From assembly GCA_964615935.1 (NCBI GenBank), contig CAZTTG010000017.1:1-64000 (forward strand): DNA of 64,000 bases, read 5' to 3'. The first letter of the stretch is position 1. The number at the start of each line of letters is the position of its first letter. Position numbers and translations under genes: made by a program. Origin of the DNA: CAZTTG01 sp964615935 (GTDB lineage Bacteria; Planctomycetota; UBA1135; GCA-002686595). Under the pieces are notes generated by a model, which saw only the letters and a program-made list of their open reading frames with translations, was not told where the DNA came from and made no database searches. Below, in pieces: positions 46,601 to 54,870 of the stretch.

Positions 46601-48069
46601 GCGACCACCACCGCGTCGGCCGGCACGGTGGTCCGATCGGCCTCCTCGTAGCGCGGGGCGAAGCGACCCTCCTCGTCGAAGACCCGCGTGCAGCGCCGGA
46701 GCTCGACGCCCTCCACCCGCTCGGCGCCCAGGAGGCGCCGCGGCCCCCAGCCGGGGCGGAGCTCGATCCCCTCCTCGAGGGCCTCGGCGATCTCGTCGGG
46801 ATGGGCCGGCATGCGGTCGCGCTCCTCGAGGCAGATCACCTCCACCGCCTCGGCCCCCAGCCGGCGGGCCGTGCGGGCCGCGTCCAGGGCGACGTCCCCG
46901 CCGCCGATCACGACCACCCTCCCCCGCACGCGGGGCCGGCGGCTGGAGAGGCTCGCCCGGCGCAGGAAGTCCAGCCCGCGCTCCACGCCGGGCAGCTCCT
47001 CACCCTCCACCTCGAGCCGCCGGCTGGCGTGGGCGCCGGTGGCGAGGAAGGCGGCGTCGAAGTCCTCCCGCTCCAGCAGATCCTCGAGCTGGAGGTTCGC
47101 TCCGATCCGGACGCCGCAGCGGAGCTCCACGCCCAGGTCCAGGATCCCCTCGATCTCCGCCTGCAGCACTTCGCGCGGGAGCCGGTACTCGGGCACGCCG
47201 CAGGCCAGCATGCCCCCCGGCACGTCGAGGGCCTCGAAGAGGGTCACCGCGATGCCCTCCAGCGCCAGGGCGCAGGCCGCCGTGAGACCCGCGGGACCGG
47301 CGCCCACCACCGCGACCCGGCGATCCTCGCGCCGCGGTTTGGGCTCGGGCAGCTTGGGGGGGCCGTGCCAGCTCTCGAAGTCCGCCAGGAAGCGCTTGAT
47401 GGCGCGGATGGCGACGGGCTGGTCCACGTCCTTGCGGGAGCAGGCCTCCTCGCAGGGCCGCTCGCAGATGCGGCCGCACACCGCCGGCAGCGGGAGGTCC
47501 CGGCGGATGAGCGCGAGGGCCTCCTCGTGCCGCCCCTCCCGGGCGAGGGCCACGTAGCCCTGCACGCTCACGTGGGCCGGACAGGCGTTTCGGCAGGGCG
47601 CCGAGCCGCGCTTGTCGATGGCGTAGGCGTTGGGGATGGCCTGGGCGTAGGGCTTGTGGATGGCCTTGCGCCGCCCGCGGCCCAGGTCGAAGGCGTCGTC
47701 CTCGGAGACGGGGCACACCTTCTCGCACTCGCCGCAGGACTTGCACGCCTCGACGTCCACGTAGCGGGGCTCGCGGCGCAGGGTGGCGCGGAAGCGGGGG
47801 GCGTGGCCCTCCAGGCGCGTCAGGGAGGTGCGCGTGAGGAGGCGGATGTCGGGGTGCAGGCCCAGGGCGACGAGCCGGGGCGAGAGGGTGCACATGGAGC
47901 AGTCGCCGGTCGGGAAGGTCTTGTCGAGCTGCACCATGCGTCCGCCCACGGCGCTCTCCCGCTCGGCCAGGACGACGCGGAGGCCCGAGTCGGCGAGGTC
48001 GATCGCCGCCTGCATGCCGGCGATTCCGCCCCCCACCACCAGGACCGAGCCCACGGCCTGCTCGCTCAC
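43663..48069 (-). CDS. hdrA: giant HdrA: two HdrA-like units with an inserted GltD/NfnB-like module
   Basis: A 1468-residue flavin/Fe-S protein. Residues 1-110 open an HdrA flavodomain (VVGGGIAGMQ, then FPTGDCSMC), followed by CKSCGECEKVCP. An insert of about 450 residues resembles glutamate synthase small subunit/NfnB: NACPAHVSVQGY, ICERPCEEAC, FAD motif VAVVGAGPAGL near 250 and pyridine-nucleotide motif VVVIGGGDVALDAA near 383. CLACGACAECYRC sits near 625, then the first HdrA unit resumes (CSAVCCMAATK). A second complete HdrA unit starts near 925 (VFVCRCGANIAG), with FAD motif VIGGGLAGL near 1060 and two C-terminal [4Fe-4S] motifs (CAACLTCVRVCP, CQGCGACAAACP). Three flavins in one chain suit electron bifurcation with NAD(P)H. 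GTG start overlaps the hdrB stop. Confidence 0.92.
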   Translation of the reverse strand: MSEQAVGSVLVVGGGIAGMQAAIDLADSGLRVVLAERESAVGGRMVQLDKTFPTGDCSMCTLSPRLVALGLHPDIRLLTRTSLTRLEGHAPRFRATLRREPRYVDVEACKSCGECEKVCPVSEDDAFDLGRGRRKAIHKPYAQAIPNAYAIDKRGSAPCRNACPAHVSVQGYVALAREGRHEEALALIRRDLPLPAVCGRICERPCEEACSRKDVDQPVAIRAIKRFLADFESWHGPPKLPEPKPRREDRRVAVVGAGPAGLTAACALALEGIAVTLFEALDVPGGMLACGVPEYRLPREVLQAEIEGILDLGVELRCGVRIGANLQLEDLLEREDFDAAFLATGAHASRRLEVEGEELPGVERGLDFLRRASLSSRRPRVRGRVVVIGGGDVALDAARTARRLGAEAVEVICLEERDRMPAHPDEIAEALEEGIELRPGWGPRRLLGAERVEGVELRRCTRVFDEEGRFAPRYEEADRTTVPADAVVVAIGQALDEASLGHPGLELRRGWIAADPHSLETSIPGVFAGGDAVSGPRSAIEAVAHGQRAAASILAFLGGGRLEREWGGLAPQAEGRAEGATAMPRAKESRIDPEKRCEGFEEVARGLTEEQVRYEAERCLACGACAECYRCVEACEAGAVNHLERAEDEVVEVGAVVLAPGFEEINAGSLGELGYGRHANVVTGLEYERLLSASGPTGGRVQRPSDGEVPRRVAWIQCIGSRDRRGGRDWCSAVCCMAATKQAIVTREHEPEAQAWIFFMDVRAHGKGFEGFYDRARNRWGVRYERSMVSRVDEVPETRDLEIRWVDAAGRLQTDRFDLLVLSTGLAPPESARELAATVGIELQPCGFAVARSLDPGSTARPGVFVAGAAEGPRDIPESVTSASSAAARCSELLREARGALISERGWPPQKPVAGLEPRVGVFVCRCGANIAGVVDVPAIVEHARGLPQVAFAEENLYTCSTDTQEEIVRAVEEHDLNRVVVASCTPRTHERLFRDTCRAAGLNPYLFEMANIRDQCSWVHFDDIDAANRKARDLVSMAVRRAAALEPLAERPYPVVRRALVIGGGLAGLTAADSLAEAGFEVTLVEREERLGGRLRRLRFDLDGADPHEHLEGLERRVRSHPRVEVLTGSRVVATGGCVGRFESTVETPSGAIQVRHGVTLVATGAAERLPHGQYRLGESDRVMTRHQYEERVGDGRLEPGDGGVVMIQCAGSREDDYPHCGRTCCTEAVRTALRIRRERPGAPVTVLYRDVRTFGLAERLYAEARRRGVRFIRYEPEDRPVVSGDDGSLEVRVREPVLGRDLLLRPDLVLLSTGLGPDPEAAELSHTLKLPLGEDGFFLEAHAKLRPLDFASDGFFLCGLAHGPKSPDEVILQARGAAGRAGTVLSRDRLFVSGQTSEVDGERCAACLTCVRVCPFGVPEIVDGAARIEAASCQGCGACAAACPRQAITAHHIDDRQIAAQVGARP

Positions 48070-48872
48070 GAGAGCCCCCGGGATCGCAGGAGCGGACGCG
48101 GGTCCACGAGGTGACGGCCCAGCCAGGACGGGGCCTCCTCCAGGCCCAGGGCGAGGCCGACCAGCTCGGTGAAGTACAGGACCGGCAGGGAGTTCCGCCG
48201 GTCGTGTCCCTCGACCTGCCTCGCCTCCAGGTTCAGGAGGCACATGGGGCAGGCTGCGGCGATGCAGTCGGCGCCGCAGCGCCGGGCCTGATCGACGATC
48301 TGCCCCACCAGCCGGCCGACCACGTCCCGGCGCGGCAGGGCCAGGCCGCCGCCGCAGCAGTGGGTCTTGTAGCTCCACGTCTTCAGGTCGACCCCCAGCG
48401 CCTCGAGGACCGAGTCCATGCCGCGCGGATCCTCGACGTCCTCGGCGCCGGTGATCTCGGCCGGCCGCACCAGCAGGCAGCCGTAGTAGGTCACCGCGCT
48501 GAGCCCCTCGAGCGGCCGGCGCACCTCGTCGGCGATGCGCGAGAGCACCTCGGGCGAGGACAGGAGGTCCACCAGGCTGCGCACCTCCACGCACGGCGCG
48601 ACCGCCAGCTGCGCCGCGCGCAGGCGGTTGAAGCAGGCGGCGCAGGGCACCACCACGTCGCGCCCGGCCTCGGCCGCCAGGGCCAGGTTGCGGGCCGGGA
48701 GGGCCAGCGCCAGGTCCCCGCCCGCCGAGTGGGCCGAGGAGGCGCCGCAGCAGCTCCAGTCCTCGATCTCGCGGAGCTCGATCCTCAGCGCCTCGCACAC
48801 CGCCCGGGTGGAGAGGTCGTACTCGACGCCCGTCCCGTGCAGGCTGCAGCCGGGGTAGTAGCTGAGCTCCAT
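48066..48872 (-). CDS. hdrB: heterodisulfide reductase subunit B
   Basis: A 268-residue CCG-domain protein holding the noncubane [4Fe-4S] clusters that reduce disulfides. Two cysteine sets are visible: YYPGCSLHG...DWSCCGASSAH...VVPCAACFN, and YYGCLLVRP...THCCGGGLAL...AACPMCLLN. Both are complete, as in catalytic HdrB. The ATG at 48872 overlaps the hdrC stop by one base (TGATG). The physiological disulfide in a bacterium without coenzyme M/B is unknown; in MetFV-type complexes HdrBC may instead serve structural electron transfer. Confidence 0.92.
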   Translation of the reverse strand: MELSYYPGCSLHGTGVEYDLSTRAVCEALRIELREIEDWSCCGASSAHSAGGDLALALPARNLALAAEAGRDVVVPCAACFNRLRAAQLAVAPCVEVRSLVDLLSSPEVLSRIADEVRRPLEGLSAVTYYGCLLVRPAEITGAEDVEDPRGMDSVLEALGVDLKTWSYKTHCCGGGLALPRRDVVGRLVGQIVDQARRCGADCIAAACPMCLLNLEARQVEGHDRRNSLPVLYFTELVGLALGLEEAPSWLGRHLVDPRPLLRSRGLS

Positions 48873-49513
48873 CACCCCTCTCCCCGGCCTCCCCTCCGCC
48901 CGCGGTCCATGATCTCGCGCAGGGACCGGATGTCCCGGGTCCTTCCCCCGCCGAGCCGGAGCTTGCCCTTCCTCGCCAGGAGCGCGCCCAGCCACAAGCT
49001 CTCGAGCCAGGTACCCGTGGCGAGCTTGTAGCGGCCGACCAGCTCCAGCTCGCGGCTCCGACCCGAGCGTCGCACGGTCTCGAGGAAGGCCCGGTGGAAG
49101 CCGACGACGCGGGGCTCGGCGGCCCGGCGGCCCTCGGCGATCGTCACCCCTCGCAGGTGATCCACCACCGCGGCGAGGTCCACGCCGCTGGGGCAGCGCG
49201 TCGCGCAGGTCCCGCAGCCGGTGCACAGCCAGACGAGGCGCGAGCTCAGCACCTCCTCCCGCAGGCCGAGCTGGATCATCCGGATGAGCGCGTCCGGGTG
49301 CACGTCGGCGTCCTCCTCCAGGGGACAGCCGCAGGCGCACTTGCGGCACTGGAAGCAGGCGGAGAGATTCTGGGCCGTGGCGGCCTCCACCTCGTCGAGG
49401 AAGCCGTCATCGGGCTCGATCCGACGCCCTCGAGGCTCCTGCGTCCTGGGCACTGCCTTCTCCAAGCGGTCGACGATGACCCGCAGCCCTGGTCCGGGCC
49501 GGACATCGCTCAC
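48872..49513 (-). CDS. hdrC: heterodisulfide reductase subunit C
   Basis: A 213-residue iron-sulfur subunit with two [4Fe-4S] motifs, CFQCRKCACGCP near residue 53 and CTGCGTCATRCP near residue 97, linking HdrA to HdrB. The terminal 90 residues are helical with basic tails (GKLRLGGGRTRDIRSLREIMDR). GTG at 49513 is the only in-frame start that gives a normal N-terminus. It is the first gene of the six-gene minus-strand operon. The 144-base spacer to the divergent OPT gene must hold the operon promoter. Confidence 0.92.
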   Translation of the reverse strand: MSDVRPGPGLRVIVDRLEKAVPRTQEPRGRRIEPDDGFLDEVEAATAQNLSACFQCRKCACGCPLEEDADVHPDALIRMIQLGLREEVLSSRLVWLCTGCGTCATRCPSGVDLAAVVDHLRGVTIAEGRRAAEPRVVGFHRAFLETVRRSGRSRELELVGRYKLATGTWLESLWLGALLARKGKLRLGGGRTRDIRSLREIMDRGRRGGRGEG

Positions 49514-49594
49514 CTCGGCTAGCCTACGGGATCGGCGAGCGGGCGCCAAGCCCACCGGAGCCGCGCGCGCGCGGCCCTTTTCGATCGGCCGGCT

Positions 49595-49623
49595 GGTGCT
49601 GCCGAGCAAACCGACCGTATAGT
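49595..49623 (+). promoter_or_regulatory. possible promoter of the OPT transporter
   Basis: TATAGT (49618-49623) is a good -10 element; the hexamer 17 bases before it, GGTGCT, is a poor -35. It lies 35 bases before the start codon at 49658. Confidence 0.35.
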
Positions 49624-49657
49624 CCGCCCCTTCTCCAGACCCAGCCCAGGAGGGCCC

Positions 49658-51649
49658 ATGGCAGCAGCATCGCGACCGACCCCCGAGGAGCTCGAGCTCC
49701 AGTGGTTCCGAGATCACTACCGGGGGGACATGCTGCAGCTCACCTGGCGGGCGGTGCTCATGGGCGGGGTCCTGGGGGCGGTGCTCTCCCTGACCAACCT
49801 CTACATCGGCCTGAAGACCGGCTGGGGCTTCGGGGTGGCCATCACCGCCTGCGTGCTCTCGTACGCCATCTGGCAGGCGCTGCGCCAGATGGGCATCGCC
49901 AAGACGGACATGACCGTCCTCGAGAACAACGCCATGCAGTCCACGGCCTCCGCGGCCGGCTACTCCACCGGCGGGACGCTGGTCTCGGCCATCGCCGCCT
50001 ACCTGCTGGTCACCGGGGAGCACCTGCCCTACGGGCTCCTGACGGCGTGGATCTTCTTCCTGGCGGTGCTGGGGGTGACCCTGGCCATCCCCATGAAGCG
50101 CCAGATGATCAACGTGGAGCGCCTGCGCTTCCCGACCGGCACGGCGGCCGCCATGACGCTGCGCAGCCTCCACGGGGACAACCAGCACCGGCCCGCCCTG
50201 GCGGGCCCCCTGGCCGACTCCACCGAGGACGACGAGGCGGCGGCGGCCAAGGCCCTGGAGGAAGCCGATGGCGCCGTGACCAGCGCCGAGGACGCGGCCC
50301 GGAGCGCCCGCTCCCTCTTCCTGGCGGGCGGCGTGGCGAGCCTGCTCACCCTCCTGCGCGACGGCTTCGACATGCTCCGCGAGCTGGGAGTGAAGACCAA
50401 GATCACCCTGGTCGAGTTCGTCTACCCCGTGTTCGGCGAGCGCGCCTACCAGTACACCGTCGGCATGGAGGGCAGCCTGCTCCTGGTGGCCGGCGGAGCG
50501 CTGATGGGCATCCGGGTGGCCGCCAGCGTCCTCCTGGGCGCCATCCTCAACTGGTGCATCCTGGTGCCGATCATGCACGAGCAAGGCGTGATCGAGACGC
50601 TGGACTACAAGACCATGGTCTCCTGGTCGCTGTGGGGCGGCGCCGCCTGCATGGTCACCAGCGGACTGCTCGCCTTCGCGCTCCAGTGGCGCTCCGTGGT
50701 CCGGGCCCTGAGCGGCGTGACCGCCATCTTCGCCCCCCACAGGGCGCACCGCCGGACGCCCGAGCAGGAGGCCATGGAGCAGATCGAGGTGCCCGGCTCG
50801 TGGTTCGCCGTCGGAACGCTGGTGGGCGGCACGGGGGTTGTGGCCATCGCCTACTTCGCCTTCGAGATGCCCGTATGGATGGGCATCCTGGCCATCATCC
50901 TGTCCTTCTTCCTGGCGTTGGTGGCCTGCCGCGTCACCGGCGAGACCGACACCACGCCGGTGGGAGCCATGGGCAAGGTGACCCAGCTCATGTACGGGGC
51001 CATCACCCCCCGTTCCATGCGCATCGAGGCGCCGCAGCAGACCCAGAACGTCAACCTGATGGCGGCCTGCATCACCGCCGGCGTGGCCGATAGCGCCTCC
51101 GACCTCCTGATCGACCTCAAGAGCGGCTACGTGCTGGGTGCCAATCCCCGCAAGCAGTTCCTGGCCCAGTTCTCGGGGATCTTCGTGGGCACCGCCGTCA
51201 CGGTGCCGGTCTTCTACATGCTGGTGCCCGACGCTGCGGCCCTGGGCACGGATCAGTGGCCCGCGCCGGCGGCCCTGGTGTGGGCCTCGGTGGCCCAGCT
51301 GCTCTCGCAGGGCCTGGAGTCGCTGCACCCCACGGCCCGGGCAGCCCTGATCATCGGGGGACTCCTGGGGATCGTTCTGGTGGCGCTGGGCCGGCTGCTG
51401 CCGCCCAAGGCGCGCCCCTGGGTCCCCTCCCCCATGGGCCTGGGCCTGGCCTTCACCTTCCACTTCTACTACGCCTTCTCGATGTTCCTGGGCGGCTTGC
51501 TGGGCTGGCTGTTCGCCGTGAAGAGCCCTCGGGCGAGCAAGCTCTACACCTTCCCGGTGGCCTCGGGGATCATCGCCGGCGAGAGCCTGATGGGCATCTT
51601 CCTCATCCTGCTGCCCATCGTCGTCGGTCTGTTCGTGGTGGCCAGCTAG
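49658..51649 (+). CDS. OPT-family oligopeptide transporter
   Basis: A 663-residue polytopic membrane protein with about 14 hydrophobic segments. Family marks are LYIGLKTGWGFG, NNAMQSTASAAGYSTGG and PTGTAAAMTLRSLH in the N-terminal third, and VNLMAACITAGVADSASDLLIDLKSGYVLGANPRKQF in the second half. OPT proteins import short peptides or metal chelates by proton symport. Length is normal for bacterial members. It is divergent from the hdr operon, with no obvious functional tie. Confidence 0.9.
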   Translation: MAAASRPTPEELELQWFRDHYRGDMLQLTWRAVLMGGVLGAVLSLTNLYIGLKTGWGFGVAITACVLSYAIWQALRQMGIAKTDMTVLENNAMQSTASAAGYSTGGTLVSAIAAYLLVTGEHLPYGLLTAWIFFLAVLGVTLAIPMKRQMINVERLRFPTGTAAAMTLRSLHGDNQHRPALAGPLADSTEDDEAAAAKALEEADGAVTSAEDAARSARSLFLAGGVASLLTLLRDGFDMLRELGVKTKITLVEFVYPVFGERAYQYTVGMEGSLLLVAGGALMGIRVAASVLLGAILNWCILVPIMHEQGVIETLDYKTMVSWSLWGGAACMVTSGLLAFALQWRSVVRALSGVTAIFAPHRAHRRTPEQEAMEQIEVPGSWFAVGTLVGGTGVVAIAYFAFEMPVWMGILAIILSFFLALVACRVTGETDTTPVGAMGKVTQLMYGAITPRSMRIEAPQQTQNVNLMAACITAGVADSASDLLIDLKSGYVLGANPRKQFLAQFSGIFVGTAVTVPVFYMLVPDAAALGTDQWPAPAALVWASVAQLLSQGLESLHPTARAALIIGGLLGIVLVALGRLLPPKARPWVPSPMGLGLAFTFHFYYAFSMFLGGLLGWLFAVKSPRASKLYTFPVASGIIAGESLMGIFLILLPIVVGLFVVAS

Positions 51650-51704
51650 CCCGGAGCGAGCCGGACGGGCCGCTCGCCCGGTGAATCCGGGCGGGTCCCG
51701 GCCC

Positions 51705-53048
51705 TCAAGCGCGCCGTTCGACGCCGTCGGTCAGCTCGCGGAGGATCCGGCGCAGGGCCTCGAGCATCGCGCGGGCTCGTTCCGGGTGTCTTCGCGCGAT
51801 GTCCTGCTCCTCCGCGGGATCGATCGCCAGATCGAACAGCATCGGGATCGCGTCCTCGGCCAGCGGATCCTCCACCACGAGCTTCCACGGCCCACGCCGC
51901 AGCGCCGCCCGGGGGCCATGGGTCCACAGCAGGTCGCGCGCGGGGAGCGGGTCGCCGTCGAGCAGGAGGCGCGACAGATCGACGCCGTCGAGCTCGGCTC
52001 GGGGAGCCGGCCCCGTCGCCAGCGAGAGCATCGTCGGGAGCAGGTCCATGCCCATCGCGGTCTGGTCGGTCACGCCGGGAGCGACGACGCCCGGCCAGGA
52101 CGCGAAGGCGGGTACGCGGTGGCCCCCCTCCCAGACGCTTCCCTTGCCTCCGCGCCAGGGGCCGGCGCTGCCGAGCCGGGCTGGGCCGTTGTCGGACAGG
52201 AACATGACCAGGGTCCGCCCCGACAGCCCCAGCGAGTCGAGCTCCGCGACGATTCGCCCCACTCCCTCGTCCAGCGCGATGATCAGCTCGGCGTAGGCCC
52301 CCTCGTCGTCCCGACGCGGGCCGCCGGAGTTTCCCGGCTCCCCCGGTCGACGGTAGGCGGGATCGCCCCGAGCCTGATAGGGATAGTGAGGCGCCCCATG
52401 AGCCAGATAGAGAAAGAAGGGCTCGTCGGGATGGCGGCGAATGAAGTCGACGCCGTAGTCCGTGATCAGGTCCGTCGCGTAGCCTTCGTCCGCCTCGAGG
52501 CGATCGTCCCGCCACCAGTCCTCGTGGCCCTCCTGGTCTATGTGCGAGACGTAGTCGACGTTCCCGCTCACGAAGCCGCGGAACTCGTCGAAGCCCTGCA
52601 CCCGGGGCCCGAAGGACGCCTCGTAGCCGAGGTGCCACTTCCCGAACAGGGCGGTCGCGTATCCCCCCTCGCCGAGCCGCTCCGCCATGGTGATCACCCG
52701 CGGATCGAGCCCGGTGTCCCGGTGGTTCCTCGCGGTGACCACCCCCTGTATGCCAGCGCGGTGCGGGTACCGGCCCGTGACGAGCGCGGCTCGCGTCGGG
52801 CTGCACACCGCTCCGTTCGAGTGGAAGTCCGTGAAGCGCAGTCCGCCCGCCGCCAGGGCGTCCAGGTTCGGGGTGGGGATCCCTCCCCCGTAGATGCCGA
52901 GGTCACCGTAGCCCAGGTCGTCGGCGAGGATGACGACGAAGTTCGGGCGAGGGACGGGGGACTCCCCGGTGGCCAACCCCTCGCTCGCGCAGCCGGAGAG
53001 GAGCGCGATCAGCGGCAAGCACGAGAGCCGGCGCCGGGCATGATTCAT
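51705..53048 (-). CDS. lipoprotein arylsulfatase
   Basis: A 447-residue sulfatase. The signal peptide ends in lipobox LLSGC with Cys20 lipidated. FVVILADDLGYGDLG supplies the first metal-binding Asp pair. The active-site motif CSPTR at residues 82-86 (VCSPTRAALVTG) is the canonical C-x-P-x-R, whose Cys is converted to formylglycine. FGKWHLG and FLSDNGP supply further metal and sulfate ligands. It should desulfate polysaccharides or aryl sulfates outside the cytoplasm. The activating formylglycine enzyme is not in the window. Confidence 0.93.
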   Translation of the reverse strand: MNHARRRLSCLPLIALLSGCASEGLATGESPVPRPNFVVILADDLGYGDLGIYGGGIPTPNLDALAAGGLRFTDFHSNGAVCSPTRAALVTGRYPHRAGIQGVVTARNHRDTGLDPRVITMAERLGEGGYATALFGKWHLGYEASFGPRVQGFDEFRGFVSGNVDYVSHIDQEGHEDWWRDDRLEADEGYATDLITDYGVDFIRRHPDEPFFLYLAHGAPHYPYQARGDPAYRRPGEPGNSGGPRRDDEGAYAELIIALDEGVGRIVAELDSLGLSGRTLVMFLSDNGPARLGSAGPWRGGKGSVWEGGHRVPAFASWPGVVAPGVTDQTAMGMDLLPTMLSLATGPAPRAELDGVDLSRLLLDGDPLPARDLLWTHGPRAALRRGPWKLVVEDPLAEDAIPMLFDLAIDPAEEQDIARRHPERARAMLEALRRILRELTDGVERRA

Positions 53049-53195
53049 GGTGAAGGACCCTCGAGAGCAGATGGCCTGCAGACCATGTCCTGGTGGTCGT
53101 GGAGCTCGTCCACGAGCTCGAATGTAGCTACCGAGATCGCGGTTATCCCGGGCCGCCTCGCTTCTCCAGCGGTCCGACGCCCGGCCCCGCGGGCT

Positions 53196-54845
53196 TCAGT
53201 CGCTGAAAGTGGTCTCCAGCGCGTCCGAGAGGTTGAATCCCGAACCCCCGCCGCCGGGGTCCCGGTACCAGCACTGGAAGTTCCAGGTGTCGCCCGAGGA
53301 GATCTGCCCGTGGGGATTGGGCGGATCGTTGACGTCCAGGGAGTGCATGGCAATGCCCATGGGATCGACCTGGACCACCGACAGGCGGAAGGCGCCCCCG
53401 GCCACACAGAGCTGGCCATTGCCGAAGGGTACCTGGGTCTGCTGCGGGCCGTAGAAGAAGATCGCTGGCTTGCCGGGAGGGCAGCCCCCGGCGAAGAGCA
53501 ACAGGTCGTTGGCGGACACGCTGGCCGAGCCCGACCAGCCGATCAAGGCGCCTCCGCCCACCGAGTTGGGGGAGCTGGCGCAGTAGGTGTGGATGCTCGC
53601 GGTCTCGAGCGAGCGAGGGGAATCGACGCGTCCCCATCCCCAGTAGTCATCGTTCCCGGGAAGGCCGAGATCGACACCTCCCCCGAAGAGACACTCCTCG
53701 ACCTGATCCGCCGCCAGATGGGGATGACGACTCCAGACCAGGGCACAGATCCCGGCGGCCATCGGCGCGGAGGCGCTGGTCCCGCTGCCGATGGCCAGCA
53801 CGCTCGGGATTCCCGTGCTGACGATGTCCGTTCCGGGCGCGAACACGTCGACCGCCAGACCATACGCGGAGAACGGAGCCTTGCCGTCGCTCGGATCAGT
53901 CGAACCGACGATGATCACGTCGTCCCAGTCAAACCAGGAGAGGTCGCGCCCGTCGTTCCCCGCGGCCCAGACCATCAGAGCCCCGAGGCTCTTCACGTAG
54001 GCGCCGGTCGTCTGAACGCTGCTGTACTCGACTCCCGTCTGACTCACATTGATGCACCGTGCGCCGTTCTCGGCGGCCCACCGTGCGCCCTCCAGGATAT
54101 TGTGCAGGTAGCCTCCGCCGGGTTGGTTGTAGTAGCGGATCGGCATGATCGAGAAGTTCCAGCCCATACCCGTCACGTGGGTTCCGTTGTTCCCGATCGC
54201 GCCCGCCAGGCCGGCGACGAAGGTACCGTGGCCGTCGACGTCCCCGACGTCGCCCCCGTGGATCTGCGCGAGGTCGTCATCGCTGTTGTATCCGGGAACC
54301 AGGGCACCGGCGAGGTCGGGATGATCGAGCTGCACTCCCCCATCGACGATGGCAATGACGAGGCTCGGGTCGCCCGTCGTGGTGTCCCAGGCGAGCGGAG
54401 AGCGAACATGGGGGTGATGCCACTGCATCGAGTAGCTCGGATCGTCCGGGATCGTCTCCGTGGGGTGACACAGCCAGTCCGGCTCGGCGTACTGGTAGTC
54501 GCCGGTGGCCATCAGCCCGCGCGCGAAGTCGCTCTCGCTCTGGCCGGACGGCAGGGTGACTATGTACTCGTCGGTCGCGGGGACGTACTCGATGAGATGC
54601 GGCCGAAGACGCGCGGCGGCACGGGCTCGGATCACGTCGCGATCGGCGGCGGTGACGCCGAGCTCGGCGAGCGCCGCGTGCTGGAGAGGTCGGACGATCA
54701 TCTGCCCGGAGAACTCCACGATCCCCGGACGCTCCACGAAGCCAGGCACCTCGTCCTGCGCCTCGACGAGAGCGGTGAGCGAGGCGAGTACGAGCAGTGG
54801 TGCGAAGGCGGCGCGCATGATGGGCTCTGTTGCCATGGTGGCCAT
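53196..54845 (-). CDS. secreted subtilisin-family serine protease with planctomycete C-terminal module
   Basis: A 549-residue S8 peptidase. The first ATG gives nine extra residues before MRAAFAPLLVLASL, the likely signal peptide, so translation may start at the internal Met. A propeptide of about 110 residues precedes the catalytic triad: Asp in AIVDGGVQLDHPDL (about 166), His in DGHGTFVAGLAG (about 208) and Ser in GTSASAPMAAG (about 353). The oxyanion Asn is in WAAGNDGRD. After residue about 420, the terminal module YCASSPNS...FQCWYRDPGGGGSGFNLSDAL resembles that of the trypsin-like protease at 29396. Confidence 0.93.
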   Translation of the reverse strand: MATMATEPIMRAAFAPLLVLASLTALVEAQDEVPGFVERPGIVEFSGQMIVRPLQHAALAELGVTAADRDVIRARAAARLRPHLIEYVPATDEYIVTLPSGQSESDFARGLMATGDYQYAEPDWLCHPTETIPDDPSYSMQWHHPHVRSPLAWDTTTGDPSLVIAIVDGGVQLDHPDLAGALVPGYNSDDDLAQIHGGDVGDVDGHGTFVAGLAGAIGNNGTHVTGMGWNFSIMPIRYYNQPGGGYLHNILEGARWAAENGARCINVSQTGVEYSSVQTTGAYVKSLGALMVWAAGNDGRDLSWFDWDDVIIVGSTDPSDGKAPFSAYGLAVDVFAPGTDIVSTGIPSVLAIGSGTSASAPMAAGICALVWSRHPHLAADQVEECLFGGGVDLGLPGNDDYWGWGRVDSPRSLETASIHTYCASSPNSVGGGALIGWSGSASVSANDLLLFAGGCPPGKPAIFFYGPQQTQVPFGNGQLCVAGGAFRLSVVQVDPMGIAMHSLDVNDPPNPHGQISSGDTWNFQCWYRDPGGGGSGFNLSDALETTFSD

Positions 54846-54870
54846 TCAGAGGGCCTGCCGATGATTCACT

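Noticed and set aside
43708..48114. 1468-codon plus-strand frame opposite hdrA
   Set aside because: It mirrors the HdrA gene exactly and has no family motif; the minus strand carries all Fe-S and FAD motifs.
49522..51463. Long minus-strand frame through the OPT transporter, continuous with hdrC
   Set aside because: The sequence is His/Gln/Gly-rich antisense of transmembrane helices. The hdrC protein begins at GTG 49513, and upstream codons have no coding character.
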